Assembly (NCBI GenBank): GCA_013076295.1
Contig: RQOL01000828.1
Span: 5,267,219 to 5,331,218 of the forward strand
Direction: 5' to 3'
Length of the DNA stretch: 64,000 bases
DNA from: Sanderia malayensis
Taxonomy: Eukaryota; Cnidaria; Scyphozoa; Semaeostomeae; Pelagiidae
Shown here: one piece after another, positions 22,070-33,768 of the stretch
How the letters are laid out: each line of letters begins with the position of its first letter
Position numbering within the stretch: position 1 is the stretch's first letter
Made by a program: the position numbers and the translations under genes
The notes under the pieces: model-generated
Database searches by the model: none
The model's input: only the letters and a program-made list of their open reading frames with translations
What the model was told of the DNA's origin: nothing

Positions 22070-24144
22070 CGAGATTGACTAGTGTCTTCCTCACGAACAC
22101 CACTGACAATCCGGCGGGTAACAAGTCACTCCAGTTCCCCTTGAGGGTGCCCAAACATATACCTGTCTCACTCCATCCAAAGCAGGGCAGTGGACCAACC
22201 AGTGCTCGGGGTTGTGTTCTGATACTCCGCAAGCTGGACATGTTGGATGTTGGTATGACCTGAAAGCAGGATGGTGTTCGGATCTCAGCCGACCAATAAT
22301 AACTTCGTCACTTCTTGTCTTCAGTTCTTCTCTATCTCGTCAGGAGGAGCATCTTTTTTGTAAATAGCCGCTGTCCGTTGGTGTTGGATTGGAGCGTCTC
22401 TAATTATATTCCGGATTATGCTGCATGCAGTCGGGTAGGAAATTGGCTCTGGCGAATCATGTATTCAGTTCTTCTCTATCTCGTCAGGGGGACCATCTTT
22501 TTTTATCAATCATTGCAAGCTGTTTTCTGAGGTTGTCAATTCTGCTTGAAGAGCCTTGAAGTGCTGTGCATAGGGACTGGATGTCTGTGTAGATCAATAT
22601 CGACTGACTTCTGTTGCTGGCATTTTCCACTATCCATTCAAGGGCTTCGTGTATAGCTTGAACTTCCTTCTCATACGAGCATGTGAAAGACTTCCCGCGT
22701 TTTTGATGACATCAAGAACTTCTGGGTTTTCTAGATCACCTGTAGTGACGATTGCTGACGCTTCACCATTCCACACTCCGTTTGTTGCTGAACCGTCCGT
22801 GTAAATTGTGAAGTTGGCCTTTGCTGCTCGATTGCATGCTATACTCATGCTCAACTTCTTGCAGTCCGGATCAATGCGTCCATTTACCCCGGGTACATTG
22901 GTGGGTGTTAACGCTGTGTCTTGCAGCCTTTGATGCTTGCCAGGGAGAAATTGAAAACAGGTTCAATGACTCGCGGTGCTGAAGGTCGTCTGGTAGATTG
23001 CCAGCCATCGTCTCCAGCTCATTCGATTTGGTAGTCGTCGAGGAACTTCTGTTTCAAGAATCATTTGTTTCGGGTGGTCATCAGCTGCTCTTGTTGCCTT
23101 TTCGAATGCACGTAAGATTGATCGCTTGCTCTCTGTGCCGTAGCTGACCACATTTGCTTCTGTTCGTAGTGTCTCCAGTGGTATCGATTGCAGTTGTCCG
23201 GTAATGATGCGAAGGGCGCGGGCACTTTTCAATTTTGGGCACTTTTCAATTCTCCCCATGTTTGTTGCTGAGGTCCTGCTGGTGCTGCGTAGTCCAGTCG
23301 ACTTCTAATGAAAGCATAAAATACCGCGGGAATGGTTTCGTCTATGCCAGCCCCACTGGGAATGGGCTACTGCTTGTAACATCTGAAGTCGATTTGAAAG
23401 TTCTTTCATGATCTTATCGATATGGGCGTTGAACGCCAAGCTTTGGTCTAGGAAGGACACCAGGAAGTTGTGGCGATTTGTGGCGATGATGTCATGATCC
23501 TTGGCACCGGCAAGGTTGTAAATGTAGAACAAGAACAGAAGAGGCGCTAGCACAGATTTTTGGCTTCTACCCACAACATTGTTCATTTGGACGCGTGAAC
23601 GTCGATCTGCCAGGAAACCTCTGATCTGCTCAGTAGGAGTCTCCCCCTCCAAACAGTGTCGTAGGCCTTGCTGAAATCCAGAAGCGTCAGTACAGATCGT
23701 TACATTGGTTTCTTTTGGAAGCCGTCCTCAATTGCTTGTACTATTTTCAGAATCTGGTCTTCACAGCATCTCCCCTTCCGAAATCCGGCTTGAAAATGAC
23801 TGAACAGTCATTTGGTCTCCGCGATGTAATACAGACGATCTGCCAATACTCTCTCCATCAATTTTGCGATACATGATGCTCGTTTACTCGTTTACTCCAT
23901 ACTCGTTTTCCATCCACATATGCGCGTCATCGGTTATCGCTGTTGTAGATTCAGGTCCGGGATTTGATTCTATGTCTCCTGCTTGCTGTAATACCAGCAG
24001 ATAATTCCAACTATAGAAACTCCAAATACAGTAGCTGGTCACTGTTTTTTGGATATAAATAAGCATACGTATGTCTGGGCACCTCCCAAGAAGTCGAAGG
24101 CTTACAAAAGGTCGGTACCCGTGCGATTGAAAAGATTCGTTCAT
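22070..24144 (-). mobile_element. Decayed non-LTR retrotransposon with N-terminal 2A-like motif
   Basis: 5' to 3' on the minus strand: an 86-aa ATG-initiated ORF (24144-23884) with a hydrophobic segment followed by GDIESNPGP at 23979-23953; then RT fragments in shifting frames (FQAGFRKGRCCEDQILK and LLDFSKAYDTVW, about 23800-23640); an RNase H piece (IYTDGSATNGVWNGEASAIV, 22850-22760); and a C-terminal Cys-His piece (CPACGVSEHNPEHW, about 22220-22180). The endonuclease expected between the 2A-like segment and RT is absent, so the copy seems internally deleted. Multiple stops and frameshifts. A 40-bp word (ttcttctctatctcgtcagg) occurs twice near 22325 and 22463. Confidence 0.75.
23953..23979 (-). 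other. 2A-like ribosome-skipping motif
   Basis: Encodes GDIESNPGP, fitting the D-x-E-x-N-P-G-P consensus of 2A peptides, preceded by hydrophobic residues (WNYLLVLQQA). Such motifs are known at the N terminus of some CR1/L2-type retrotransposon ORFs. Activity here is inference. Confidence 0.7.
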
Positions 24145-24297
24145 ATTGACATCGGTTAGTCAACATGATTCGCATTTTCCAACGTGGAGACTCTTTTCAT
24201 TGAACTGCTGGAATTTCTGTAGGCAGCAAAAGCCCTGACATGCATCCTTCATACCCACTGCTTCCACAAACCATGTTATCCAAATAGACAGGGCATA

Positions 24298-24749
24298 TAC
24301 CGTATTTCCTCTAATAAGCGCTGAGGCGCTTCTTAAATATTTTGCAAAGTTGGGTGGGCCCTTATTAGACTGGGGCGCTTAAGAGGAAGCGCTTATTTTA
24401 CAGTCCTGAAATTTTAAAATCAAAAAACCTCAAAAACAAAAGAATAATCTTATATAGTTCCGAATGTTATTCAATATCAAGCAGTCAAGATCATATTCAA
24501 CAGCTGATCTTGACTGCATGGCATTTTCCAAATGCTCACGACGCAGTGAAAGTGTTTTTCCAGCCTTGAAGAGTTTCTACGTTATTATTTGAACATTTGA
24601 AACAAACAGTCAAAATGTAAGAATTCTATTAACCGCACTGGGCGGCTAATAGAGGGGGACGCTTATTTCACACCTTCTGATTTTAGAGTGGGCGCTTATT
24701 GGAGGGGGCGATTAAAAGAGGGTGGGCGCTAATTAGAGAAAATACGGTA
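24298..24749. mobile_element. ACCGTATTT/TAAGCGC MITE (452 bp)
   Basis: TACCGTATTTCCTCTAATAA at the left and TTAGAGAAAATACGGTA at the right, TA borders. Sister type to the TAAGCCCC elements: same ACCGTA tip but CTTATT/GCGC interior repeats ('gggcgcttat'). Confidence 0.85.
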
Positions 24750-25465
24750 GTCTAAGAATCTAACAAACATGCCAACCTTTGTTTTTTCACTGATTCCAAT
24801 ACATTCGGACCTGCTCTTTCAAAATCCGCCAAACACCTTGCCGAAAAATCTTTTATGATTGATGACATCATTTCCGGTGAAAATTTTATCTTCTAAGTAT
24901 TGTAACTTTTTCAATTTTTAAGACATAGACATGAAACATGCATATTTGAAACCAGCTGGAAAAGACCTTTCCAATGATATGAAAAAATATTATTTTGCTT
25001 AATATTTTATGTTTTCCTCCTCTGCAGTGACCAACAAAGTGAAATTTCTAGAAATTTTAAGTCATGCTTACGTAAATAAAAATAAAATGATCTAATTGAT
25101 TATGTAATAGATTAAAATTAGATTTGCCATAATGAAAAATTGACAAGCTACACATGGTACAAATTTTTGTACAAAAATACTTTTTGTAAAAGTACAGGTA
25201 ATCAAGTTTGCAGGAAGATAGCATTTTATCACACATTTCAAGTGTCCACTTTTTATCCCTATCCTTATTCAAATTAACATACAACATACACATTTAAGCA
25301 TGCTAGAACTCAACACTACATCTGGCTCATTAAAGCAACATTTCAATACTAGCATATCTTCTATTTCTTAAACAGTATAGTGCTTTGGGGATCAGAAATC
25401 AATTTAAACAACATTCTTATACAATTGGAAATTAACTTTCTGAGAATCCAGCAGACACCTTTACT
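24750..25465. other. Intergenic, nothing recognised
   Basis: AT-rich; no exon with family similarity and no paired repeats noticed. Confidence 0.4.
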
Positions 25466-25473
25466 TCAGTCAG

Positions 25474-25694
25474 CAGTGGCACAGATAGAGGGGGGTCAGG
25501 GGGCAAAATACCCCCCGTAGAGCTAAACAGCTGTTTTGTCGGAAAATAAATATTGTCTGTTTACGTTCAGTTCTAGCTAATGTCCTTATCTTATATTTAC
25601 AGTCTTGAAGAAACAAAATTGCTCATTAAATTGTTGTCGGAAAACCTGAATTTCTTGCCCCCCCCCCCCATAAAATTTCCAATCTACACCACTG
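25474..25694. mobile_element. hAT-type MITE with 8-bp target duplication
   Basis: TCAGTCAG at 25466-25473 and 25695-25702 is an exact 8-bp duplication. Between them are inverted ends: left CAGTGGCACAGAT, right reversed CAGTGGTGTAGAT. C/G homopolymer runs flank the interior. An 8-bp duplication with CAGxG tips is the hAT hallmark. Confidence 0.85.
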
Positions 25695-25702
25695 TCAGTC
25701 AG

Positions 25703-26131
25703 AGCATCATTTAAGAGGAAGTAATTCAACTATACTTTGAGACCACACTCAAAACAATATGTTACACCAGAATGATAGAGTGATTGGATTATTAAGAGTA
25801 AAGATCTTGTCTGCCTTGACTGATGAACATAGCAGAAAGCTTCAGAATAGCTAAGGATGGAAGTGGCTGTAAGCATTAGCCTGAGACAACAGAAGCCACA
25901 AATCTAATTTTCTTTAAAATCAGAAGGTTAAGTTTAAAAGGGTAATAAATAAAAACTTACCAATAATGTTCAGTTTTCACTTTATTTAATTCCAGAGTAC
26001 AAAAACGAATTTGCTCTTACCTAAAAACGAATACAAACATATTACCAAAAGATTAAAATTAAAAAATGATTTACAAGTAATCTTTCCCAGTTCCAAATGA
26101 ATATTGATTGGATATGGAGGACTCATACATA
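25703..26131. other. Intergenic, nothing recognised
   Basis: No supported feature. Confidence 0.4.
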
Positions 26132-26553
26132 CACTCTTTTCTTTTTATAAGAATACTTAATTTTTTGCTGAGCCTCAATATTCTTAATTTTTTTCTATTT
26201 TGAGCCTCTGAATATTCTTGAATTATTCTTAGCGTGGCAGAAAATACAGATATGGAAATACACTGTTATTATTATCATCAATGCCAAAAACGCATAACCA
26301 TTATATGGCTAACAGAATAAGTCCTTATTTCCTGTAGCACAGATTTTGTCGACACTTTCATCGAAATTTGGATGAGTACATTTAAAACCATTGCCCGTGA
26401 AAAGCACAAGAATTCAAAAATAAAAAACGCCTGCTAAAAATAATAGTTCCACAAGATCCTGAGCCTGACAATATTCTTAAAATTTTCTTAAATTTCACGA
26501 ATTTTGAGCCTCATTATTCTTATAAAGTTTATTCTTATAAAAAGAAAAGAGTG
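26132..26553. mobile_element. TA-flanked MITE (CACTCTTTTCTTTTTATAAG)
   Basis: Left end CACTCTTTTCTTTTTATAAG, right end its exact reverse complement; TA at 26130-26131 and 26554-26555. Interior has GAGCCTC/ATTCTTA words shared with degenerate copies at about 310-410 and 28205-28315. Flanked on both sides by CATA repeats. Confidence 0.85.
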
Positions 26554-26642
26554 TACATACATACATACATACATACATACATACATACATACATACATAC
26601 ATACATACATACATACACACATACATACATACATACATACAT
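26554..26642. repeat. (CATA)n microsatellite
   Basis: About 22 tandem ACAT units with one interruption (cacacata). A short stretch of the same repeat (catacatac) lies left of the neighbouring MITE. Confidence 0.97.
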
Positions 26643-27923
26643 GGATTTTTGATAAAAACTGCAAGAAATGACGTGAACAGGAAAACAAAACAGTAAAAAT
26701 AAAATTGAAACGACTATATGCACACATGAAGGCCTGGCCAACCAACATGAACAATTTAGAGACATTCAAATCTTGCTTCGTTTGCACTTATGCTCCAGTG
26801 TTTTATAGAATATATAACATCAGTTTCAACAGACACTTTTTCAGCTTTTGTGTACGCTGTAGCAAAGAAATTTTCAAAAAACAAGCGGAGGAAGCATACT
26901 TACAAAGTCAAACAGTTGAAAAACATTCTTTGATTGCTGCTCCATTTCTCTTCTCCATCCATCCATCGCTTCGCGCGTGGAATATCCCAGCATGCATTTC
27001 AATTGTTGAAGGTCCAATGCAACCTCGAACTCAGGCTCCTTGTCCTTTGTGGCTTTGCTGCAACTGTTCACATTGTGGCCCTTGGTTCAAGGTTGAGTAT
27101 GTCAACCAAGAATCAAAGGCCAAGACATAATCTTGGCCTAAAAACGTTTGGTTGTTTGCAGGGACAAAGAAATCAGGGGGGGGGCAAGAGAGACCAAGGC
27201 CCCCTACTTTCTCGCAAACTTTGCCAAAATTCGAGAAAACTGTGATTTCCCAAGCTCCGGTGGGTGGTTCAGTTCGTTGTCCTTTCTTTGGGGTCGGTCG
27301 TTGGTCTAAGTTTTCTTGTCATGTGCATGCGCCAACCTATTTCCAAAGAATGATTGGCAATAGTGGAAATTTAGCATAACTTTGGAAATCCTGAATAGTT
27401 TTACATCAACATTCGCATATACATAAAAATTGAGATCTTGTCACCTAAATAAGGACAGATTTTTAAAAACAAAAATACAATAGAAGCACTACGCAAACAT
27501 GTCAATACCAATTATTAATTTGTTTTTCTTTCTCTTTGAGTGACGATGACCCTAAAGAGCGTTAGAATGGAACAAACTTCGGGACTTGCGAAATTAGGGC
27601 CGGCGAAAAAAAGGCGAATGAAGAAATGAAGATAAAATAATCATATCATGGCTCTGTAATAATAATGTCAATACAGGAAACCTCGGAAAACTCGAACCAA
27701 TTTACATTACCTTGGATGGCATTGCCAGTGCTTTCTAACACCTCAATAATTCGTCACAAAATTGCCATAAAATTCAACATAAAAATGATCGTCGTTACAA
27801 TTTTGCTAGTTAATTATTGTCATCTATTTAATTTAATTTGCAAAGTAATGAACGATAAAAATAAGACAACAAGTACTTTCAGCTTGGTATTAGTGATAAT
27901 TTGGCATTTTTTAGAGGGGATTT
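26643..27923. other. Flank 3' of the first PAN-EGF gene
   Basis: No confirmed gene. On the minus strand, 27071-26881 reads open (including LQQLKCMLGYSTREAMDGW) and ends at a good donor (GACTTT|GTAAGT), which could be an exon of an unseen transcript. I found no partner exon. Confidence 0.35.
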
Positions 27924-29110
27924 CTAAAAAACCCCTCTAAAACCCCCACATAGTTCCCCTTGCCAATTATTCTTGCACATACATCGAAATCTTTTGCAGC
28001 TGTGAGCATCAACAATGCAGTCTCCTCCGTTTTGGCAGATAGGCCGGCCTTCTCCATTAGCACACGATTGAATCAGTTTTGACTACAAAAACATGATAAA
28101 TACAATACAAAGAGATTGATTTAATGAGCTCTTCATGGGGTCAATACATTGAGTAAACTATGTTATCGGTGCAGAAAGTCTGTTAGAAAATTGTTCATTA
28201 CACGCATCTTTTCATAAGAATATTCTAAGTGAGCTGAGCCTCAATCTCTTCCATTGTTATTATTAAATTTCCGTTGTTTTTTGGCAATTTTGAGCCTCAA
28301 TATTCTTATAGACTAATGTTATTAGATGTATCCTTCTCGTTCTTTGGTCACAAGAATAAAAAATTTACTTTCAATCCAATTAATTCATTCTCTTTCTGCA
28401 ATTTAAGACAATTTTGATCCATTAACTTAATTACATCAGGATACACAAAACTAAATTAGATTTTTGCATCAACGGTGGAAGGATGATCTTGATTCCCTTT
28501 CAAGTACCAAGTGACAAATGGTTCGGAATCAAATGAACAAGTAAGAAACAATTCAATGAACTGGGCGTTCATGTCAAATGGAAAGAAATAAGCAACAATA
28601 AAACACATTCAAGTTGAATATTTGCCTTCAATGTTGGCAATTTTCAGCCCTCAAAAAGCGATTAATGTCATCTTGACACTATTGCATTTTCTTAAGAATT
28701 CCTTAAATTCTTAATTTCCAAATGATGTTTTCATTTTTAGCAATAGTTTATAATCATGAAGAATAAGAATATAAACCAATCAAACTGAATAGAATAACAC
28801 AATATGATGCATAACTTAAAGGACTTACCCGGAGTGACAGACTTTTTCCTGATAAGGGAAGTAAATGACAGTAAAACTGAGTACTATTTCCATCGATCCT
28901 TGAAATTGTAAACTTCGTACATCCATTGGTACGCAAGCATTTATCTTCACACTGCTCAGAATTGTACACAATGATATTTGAGTTTCCCAGCACGATGGAT
29001 GCATAGCTGCTCATAACTAGCAAAATGATGAAAATTATCCTTGAATTAAACAACACCTTTCCTTGCCATTCATTTCGCTGTTGTTCAGCAAAACATAACG
29101 AAACTGACAT
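27924..29110 (-). CDS. Small secreted PAN/Apple-like + EGF-like protein, paralogue A (2 exons)
   Basis: Exons complement(28829-29110) and complement(27924-28082), phase 0, 146 aa. Exon 1: a 24-residue N-terminal stretch, a hydrophobic signal (RIIFIILLVMSSYASIVLG, residues 25-42), then a four-cysteine PAN/Apple-like module (C54, C58, C64, C81) with an N-S-T glycosylation site. Exon 2: an EGF-like module (CxxxxxxxxC, QNGGDC, CKRFRCMC, NNWQGELC) with the six EGF cysteines plus one extra. Eleven cysteines in the mature chain leave one unpaired. The tail after the last EGF cysteine (GGFRGVF) is shorter than in paralogue B and read from a C/T-rich repeat-like stretch, so the C terminus may be altered. 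Role unknown; the domain set suggests an extracellular adhesive, matrix or recognition protein. Confidence 0.78.
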
Positions 29111-30234
29111 TTTTCTCTCGTGTTTCTTTCCTCTTTTATAGTTTCAAATTCTAAATTGCACGTATTCGCAATTCCTCACTTTTTTGTGCTCAACTCAACT
29201 GGCAATTGACCTGCAAAATATACAAAAACTTTTGTTACCGGTTTTGATTAAGTTTAAACAGATGTCTCTTATATTGATATAATAGCAAGAATTTGAGTTC
29301 TTTGTCTGAGAATATATTATCACTTTGCACTGCATAGTTTGAATCTGAACTGTAAAATCCGATGTCGTGGAAACCAACTGAAGCAACAAAGAAAATATCT
29401 GTTGTTCTCGTTATCAACACGATAAACAATAACATATTACATATGATGTTGTCTCCTCCAACATCAGTAAAAACCAAAATGGTAAGCTAACTGAATAATT
29501 GTATACCAACCACGCAGAGACAAATTTATATGATGTCTTCATTGATGTAAGCATTAACTTCAAGGAATTTCTAGAACTGTCGATTTTGTTTTAAATGCGA
29601 AAAACCATTATCACAGCCATTATTATCTTCGTGTAAACAAAAATTAAATTTCAAACATTCAAGCGAAAATATCAAGTTTCATAAGTAGATAGAAGCTATA
29701 GTATTTCACTAATCACTTATCACCCAGAGGACATGACCCTAAACCTCGCAAATAATCTCGCCTTATCTTTTCAAATATCATTTCTGAATCTGATCAAGAT
29801 CGGAGATAGAGATAAGAGCAGATTCTCATGAAAAATGTCTGTTGAATTAGAAGAGCAAACATTTATATTTCACCGACGGAAATAAACCATTGTGCAACGC
29901 ACGTTTCCTTTTAGCGTGAATTAGAAGTTAGTGCTAAAAGTTTCTCAACCTGCTTCTATTATTATTTGATAAAATTGTATTTTCAGGGGAAAGGAGAGCT
30001 GACGTTGTTGCAATTTTGTAGATTACAACTGTCATACTCTGAAATCTCAGGAGAATAGATAGCTTCAACTACTAAAAAATAATGAAAACCTGAAAATCAA
30101 TTATTTACAGAAAATTCCTGCAAGAACATGTCAATTTCAAATATTTGAGTTGGAAACAATGTTTTTCAACAATGTCTTGTATGTATTTTGCAGAAATTTT
30201 GTTACATGTTCTATGTAAGGCCACACGATTGCTA
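29111..30234. other. 5' flank of PAN-EGF paralogue A
   Basis: First 90 bp upstream of the ATG match the flank of paralogue B almost exactly (tttctctcgtgtttctttc and following). Weaker homology continues to about 29.9 kb. Contains the 62-bp identical block at 29702-29763. Confidence 0.6.
29702..29763 (-). promoter_or_regulatory. 62-bp block identical to 35231-35292, upstream of paralogue A
   Basis: Identical over 62 bp (contains CACTTATCACCCAGAGGACA) to the segment upstream of paralogue B, although flanking sequence has diverged and spacing to the ATG differs (about 590 versus 1460 bp). Candidate enhancer or promoter element; function inferred. Confidence 0.45.
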
Positions 30235-30613
30235 CTCTTAGGTGCCTAGTTGCCGGGGGGTCCCAATTAGCTGGGGGGTTGGATTTTTTGTTGAAAATTA
30301 ATTGCCGGGGGGTCCCAATTAGCTGGGGGGGGTTGGATTTTTTGTTGAAAATTAATTGCCGGGGGGGTCCCAATTAGCGGGGGGGTTGGGTTTTTGTTGA
30401 TTTTTATGACTCAATTTTTATCTTATTTTGTCTATGCAAGACTGGTATCTATTTATTTTGTGATTTTGAATACTCTGATATGAATTTTCAATACGCGTCA
30501 CTTACGCGAAGTTGAAAAATTTAATAAGCGGGGGTCCTAATAAGAGCGGGGGGGTTAGAAAAATTTTCAAAAATTAATTAGCGGGGGAGGGACGGCAATT
30601 AGGCACCTAAGAG
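30235..30613. mobile_element. TA-flanked MITE with internal triplicated GC-rich unit
   Basis: CTCTTAGGTGCCTAGTTGCC at the left, reverse complement GGCAATTAGGCACCTAAGAG at the right, TA at 30233-30234 and 30614-30615. Inside are three tandem copies of a roughly 60-bp unit (gtcccaattagc, then ttggattttttgttgaaaat). Confidence 0.85.
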
Positions 30614-30615
30614 TA

Positions 30616-32206
30616 TGTTTTGACATGGGCTCTGGAGGCAGATCTTCGTCGTGGAATGACCAACTCATGTTGATTTTTGAGCCAACCTTAAATGGTATCC
30701 GAGAGAATGAATGGATCTCAGAGCCTTTTTTAACATACAGACTGGGGGCCTTGGTCCCCCCAGCCCTCGTGGTGGCCCCCTAGTCAACAAAGTGGCCCCC
30801 TCAGTTAAATATTTTCAACTTAATTTCAATTTGCAATCATGATTATTCAAGTGACTCGTTGTGTGTGAAAGCTAACTCCATTGTGTTTTTTCGATGGTAT
30901 CTTCTACAAAGTATCTAACTTGCTTCCAGTCCTATATTGATATCATAAGTGTAGTTTGATTTGTTAATTATATCAATAATACACAAACGAGTTTTTGCTG
31001 TCCTTTTTTGTTGAAAAACTGATCCGTTCTGTCCGTTATAACCGAATGTAGAAATACTAGGGCGTGTGGGGGGAGACACCCGGTCCAAAAAGTTAATCCC
31101 AAATTAATATTAAAATCAATCCTGCCCTAAAAATTGTTTTTAAACGAGTCTAGCTTTACAAATTTCAAACAATAACATTCAAGTTCAACTGGCTGCCTAA
31201 TTTAAAGTGGTATTGGCCACTAATAGTAGATTTGTGTTGTAGCTCTGGGAAAAAATGTGGACCGACTGGGAAAAATAAACTTTGGAGAAAATTTGATTAT
31301 AAAAAAAAACATTTTTCAGCGATATATGAAGCACTAAATTTGTAAAATTCCCCCCCCCCCTCTTCGGTGGCAACCATGGTGCCGCCTCAGGTAGCCAAAA
31401 TTATTTGAATGTATGCAAAGAAATGTTCATGCAAAAGTCGGTCCCAAGTATGTCAACACCCTCAAACTTTGTTTAATGTGCTCCCCCTGACCCGGCCGTT
31501 TCTCTGAAAATACAGGTCCCCTTCAGGTTTTGCCCCCCCCCCACTTGAAAATCCTTAAAAAAGGCCCTGGATCTACGTGACCACGCGATGCCACAAGAGT
31601 GTGAAGAATTGCGCCAGCAAGACAATCGTATACAATGACAAAAAAATAAGACGGAGAAAATTCGTTTGAAAAACTTGTAACTTGGATCCCTGGACAATTA
31701 TAGCGAGCCTTGCTCATTGCAAATCAAGGCAACGATGCATCTAATTTATCCCCCATTGTGTTTTAACTTGTTTTAAATTTTTCTCATTTCCTTCATACGT
31801 TGATCAAATTCCCATCTATCTGTCCATAAGCCCAGGTATCATGGCTTGGCTTTTGAAAGCTCAACGATTCAATTCAATATTGCGACATGCATCAACTTGT
31901 GTGACAACAAAAATGAAGTTGTTAATCAAAGAAAAAAGACAAAGTTTAAGGACAGAAAAAGAAAACAACAGTTTATTCAAATAAGTAAATAGTTATTTAA
32001 CTTGCAGCAGAAAAATAAATAATGAAAATAACAACAAATAATAGGCAGCCTTCGCATACATGTGATCTGCCTTGTAATATCTACATAGCCGCTTACCAAA
32101 TACTTAACAACATATTTAATTTTAAAGCTTTAAGTTTCGAGATAACCCCTTATTAACTCACAATTAAAAAAGTCAGAATTATTTCTAGAAAGCTTTTAGA
32201 AAGCCA
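30616..32206. other. Intergenic between the two PAN-EGF genes
   Basis: No gene recognised. G/C-rich runs (gggggccttggtccccccag) near 30750 and 31340-31560 look like remains of unidentified repeats. Confidence 0.4.
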
Positions 32207-33768
32207 TTAGAAATGATTGATGTAAGTGTTTCCATTTGCAGGAACCGAAGCAACTCCACATAGTTCCCCTTGCCAATTATTCTTGCATAAACATCGAAAT
32301 CTTTTGCAGCTGTAAGGATCAACGATACAGGTTCCTCCATTCTGGCAAATGGGCTGGCCTTCTCCATTAGTGCACGATTGAATCACTTTCGACTACAAAA
32401 ACATGATAAATACAATACAAAGAGATTGATTTCTGAGCTTTATCAGGGTCAAAACATCGAGTACATTATATTCAGAAAATAGGACGATTAATGTAATATA
32501 CTTCATTTTGACACTTGCATTTTCTTAAGAATTCATCAAACTCTTAATTTCCAAAGATGTTTTCAGTTTTTAGCAATAGCTTACAATCACGAAGAAAACG
32601 AATACACTCATCTTTTTTATAAACAATTTCAACTCGGGCTCAGTACCAAAAATTGCTTATCTGGAAGGCGAAATTGAGTACTCAAAATTGCTTAGGAATT
32701 GCTTAACTTTTTGTTCGTGTTTTTTGAAAATAGATTAGAAAAAGGTAAATATAGGGCCATATACTTAGGTGGCCAACACAATTCCTGTATGCTAAATACT
32801 TAAATACAAATCGCTACATATTACTAGTGATCAGGCTTCCTGCTTGTGGTTAACGAAACTGAAAATGGTTTGATAATTTGTAAATATTGAAAGTTAACAA
32901 GTATTGAGGGCAGATAACGCTTGCACAGGTTATTCATGTTAGTAAGATGGTGTCAGTTCACATTTACTGTTAAATACTAAAAATATATTTTTTCAAATTG
33001 CTTAGCAGTCTTCAATCCAGTACTAAAATTGCTTAACTTTTTTCCTTGCCGAGTGCTGCCTTGCTTATAAAGCAGTTGCTTATAAAGCAAAATGAGTGTA
33101 TAAACTAATGAGATTGAATAATAACGTCATGAAAATGCATTCGCAAAAGGTCTTATTAATTCCGTGTCTTGCACGCTAGGTTTAAATCGGTAACTTTGTT
33201 TTCCTAACCATCTTTCCTATTAAGACACATACATTACTGTTATGTAAAAATATTATAGATATAGCCAACTTACATAACTAACTTGTATATAACCTGTATA
33301 TAACTAACTTGCTTTCAAATATTTCACTACCCAACGGCAACCTATTCAATGAGATAGTGAATTCGTGAATGGAATTAACAAAATCAATTACCAGCTAAGT
33401 TCAAATTGCCAAGGAAAGATTGTTAGGAAAACAAAGTCACCGAATTATAACTTAAACTGAATAATACATGATTCATAAGAACTTACCCGGAGTGACAGAC
33501 TTTTTCCTGATAAGGAGAATAAATGACAGGAAAACTGAGTACTATTTCCATTTATCCTTAAAATTATAAAGTTCGTACATTCTTTGCTACGCAAGCATTT
33601 ATCTTCGCACTGCTCAGAATTGTACACAATGATATTTGAGTTTCCCAGCACGATGGATGCATAGCTGCTCATAACTAGCAAAATGATGAAAATTATCCTT
33701 GAATCAAACAAAACCTTTCCTTGCCATTCATTTCGCTGTTGTTCAACAAAACATAACGAAACTGACAT
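32207..33768 (-). CDS. Small secreted PAN/Apple-like + EGF-like protein, paralogue B (2 exons)
   Basis: Exons complement(33487-33768) and complement(32207-32392), phase 0, 155 aa. Same architecture and same intron position as paralogue A 4.6 kb away: signal RIIFIILLVMSSYASIVLG, PAN-like cysteines C54/C58/C64/C81, then EGF-like PICQNGGTC ... RCLCKNNWQGELC, followed by a 16-residue hydrophilic tail ending YINHF. Exon 1 differs from A at 12 residues, 10 of them inside the PAN-like module, while residues 23-60 (signal region and start of the module) are identical. The intron is longer because a TA-flanked MITE sits in it (32605-33098). This is the more complete-looking copy; A probably lost or changed its tail. 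Confidence 0.8.
32605..33098. mobile_element. TA-flanked MITE in paralogue B intron
   Basis: Left CACTCATCTTTTTTATAAAC, right reversed CACTCATTTTGCTTTATAAG; TA at 32603-32604 and 33099-33100. Interior repeats 'attgctta' and 'gcttataaagca'. It is absent from the paralogue A intron, so it inserted after the duplication or was lost there. Confidence 0.75.

Noticed and set aside
26488..26787. Two overlapping ~100-aa minus-strand ORFs rich in Met-Tyr-Val-Cys
   Set aside because: They are translations of the (CATA)n microsatellite and the MITE end.
26874..27071. Possible minus-strand exon ending in GTAAGT
   Set aside because: Good donor and plausible peptide, but no partner exon, start or homology could be found.
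29235..29477. 80-aa minus-strand ORF upstream of PAN-EGF paralogue A
   Set aside because: Not conserved in the corresponding flank of paralogue B; likely chance.
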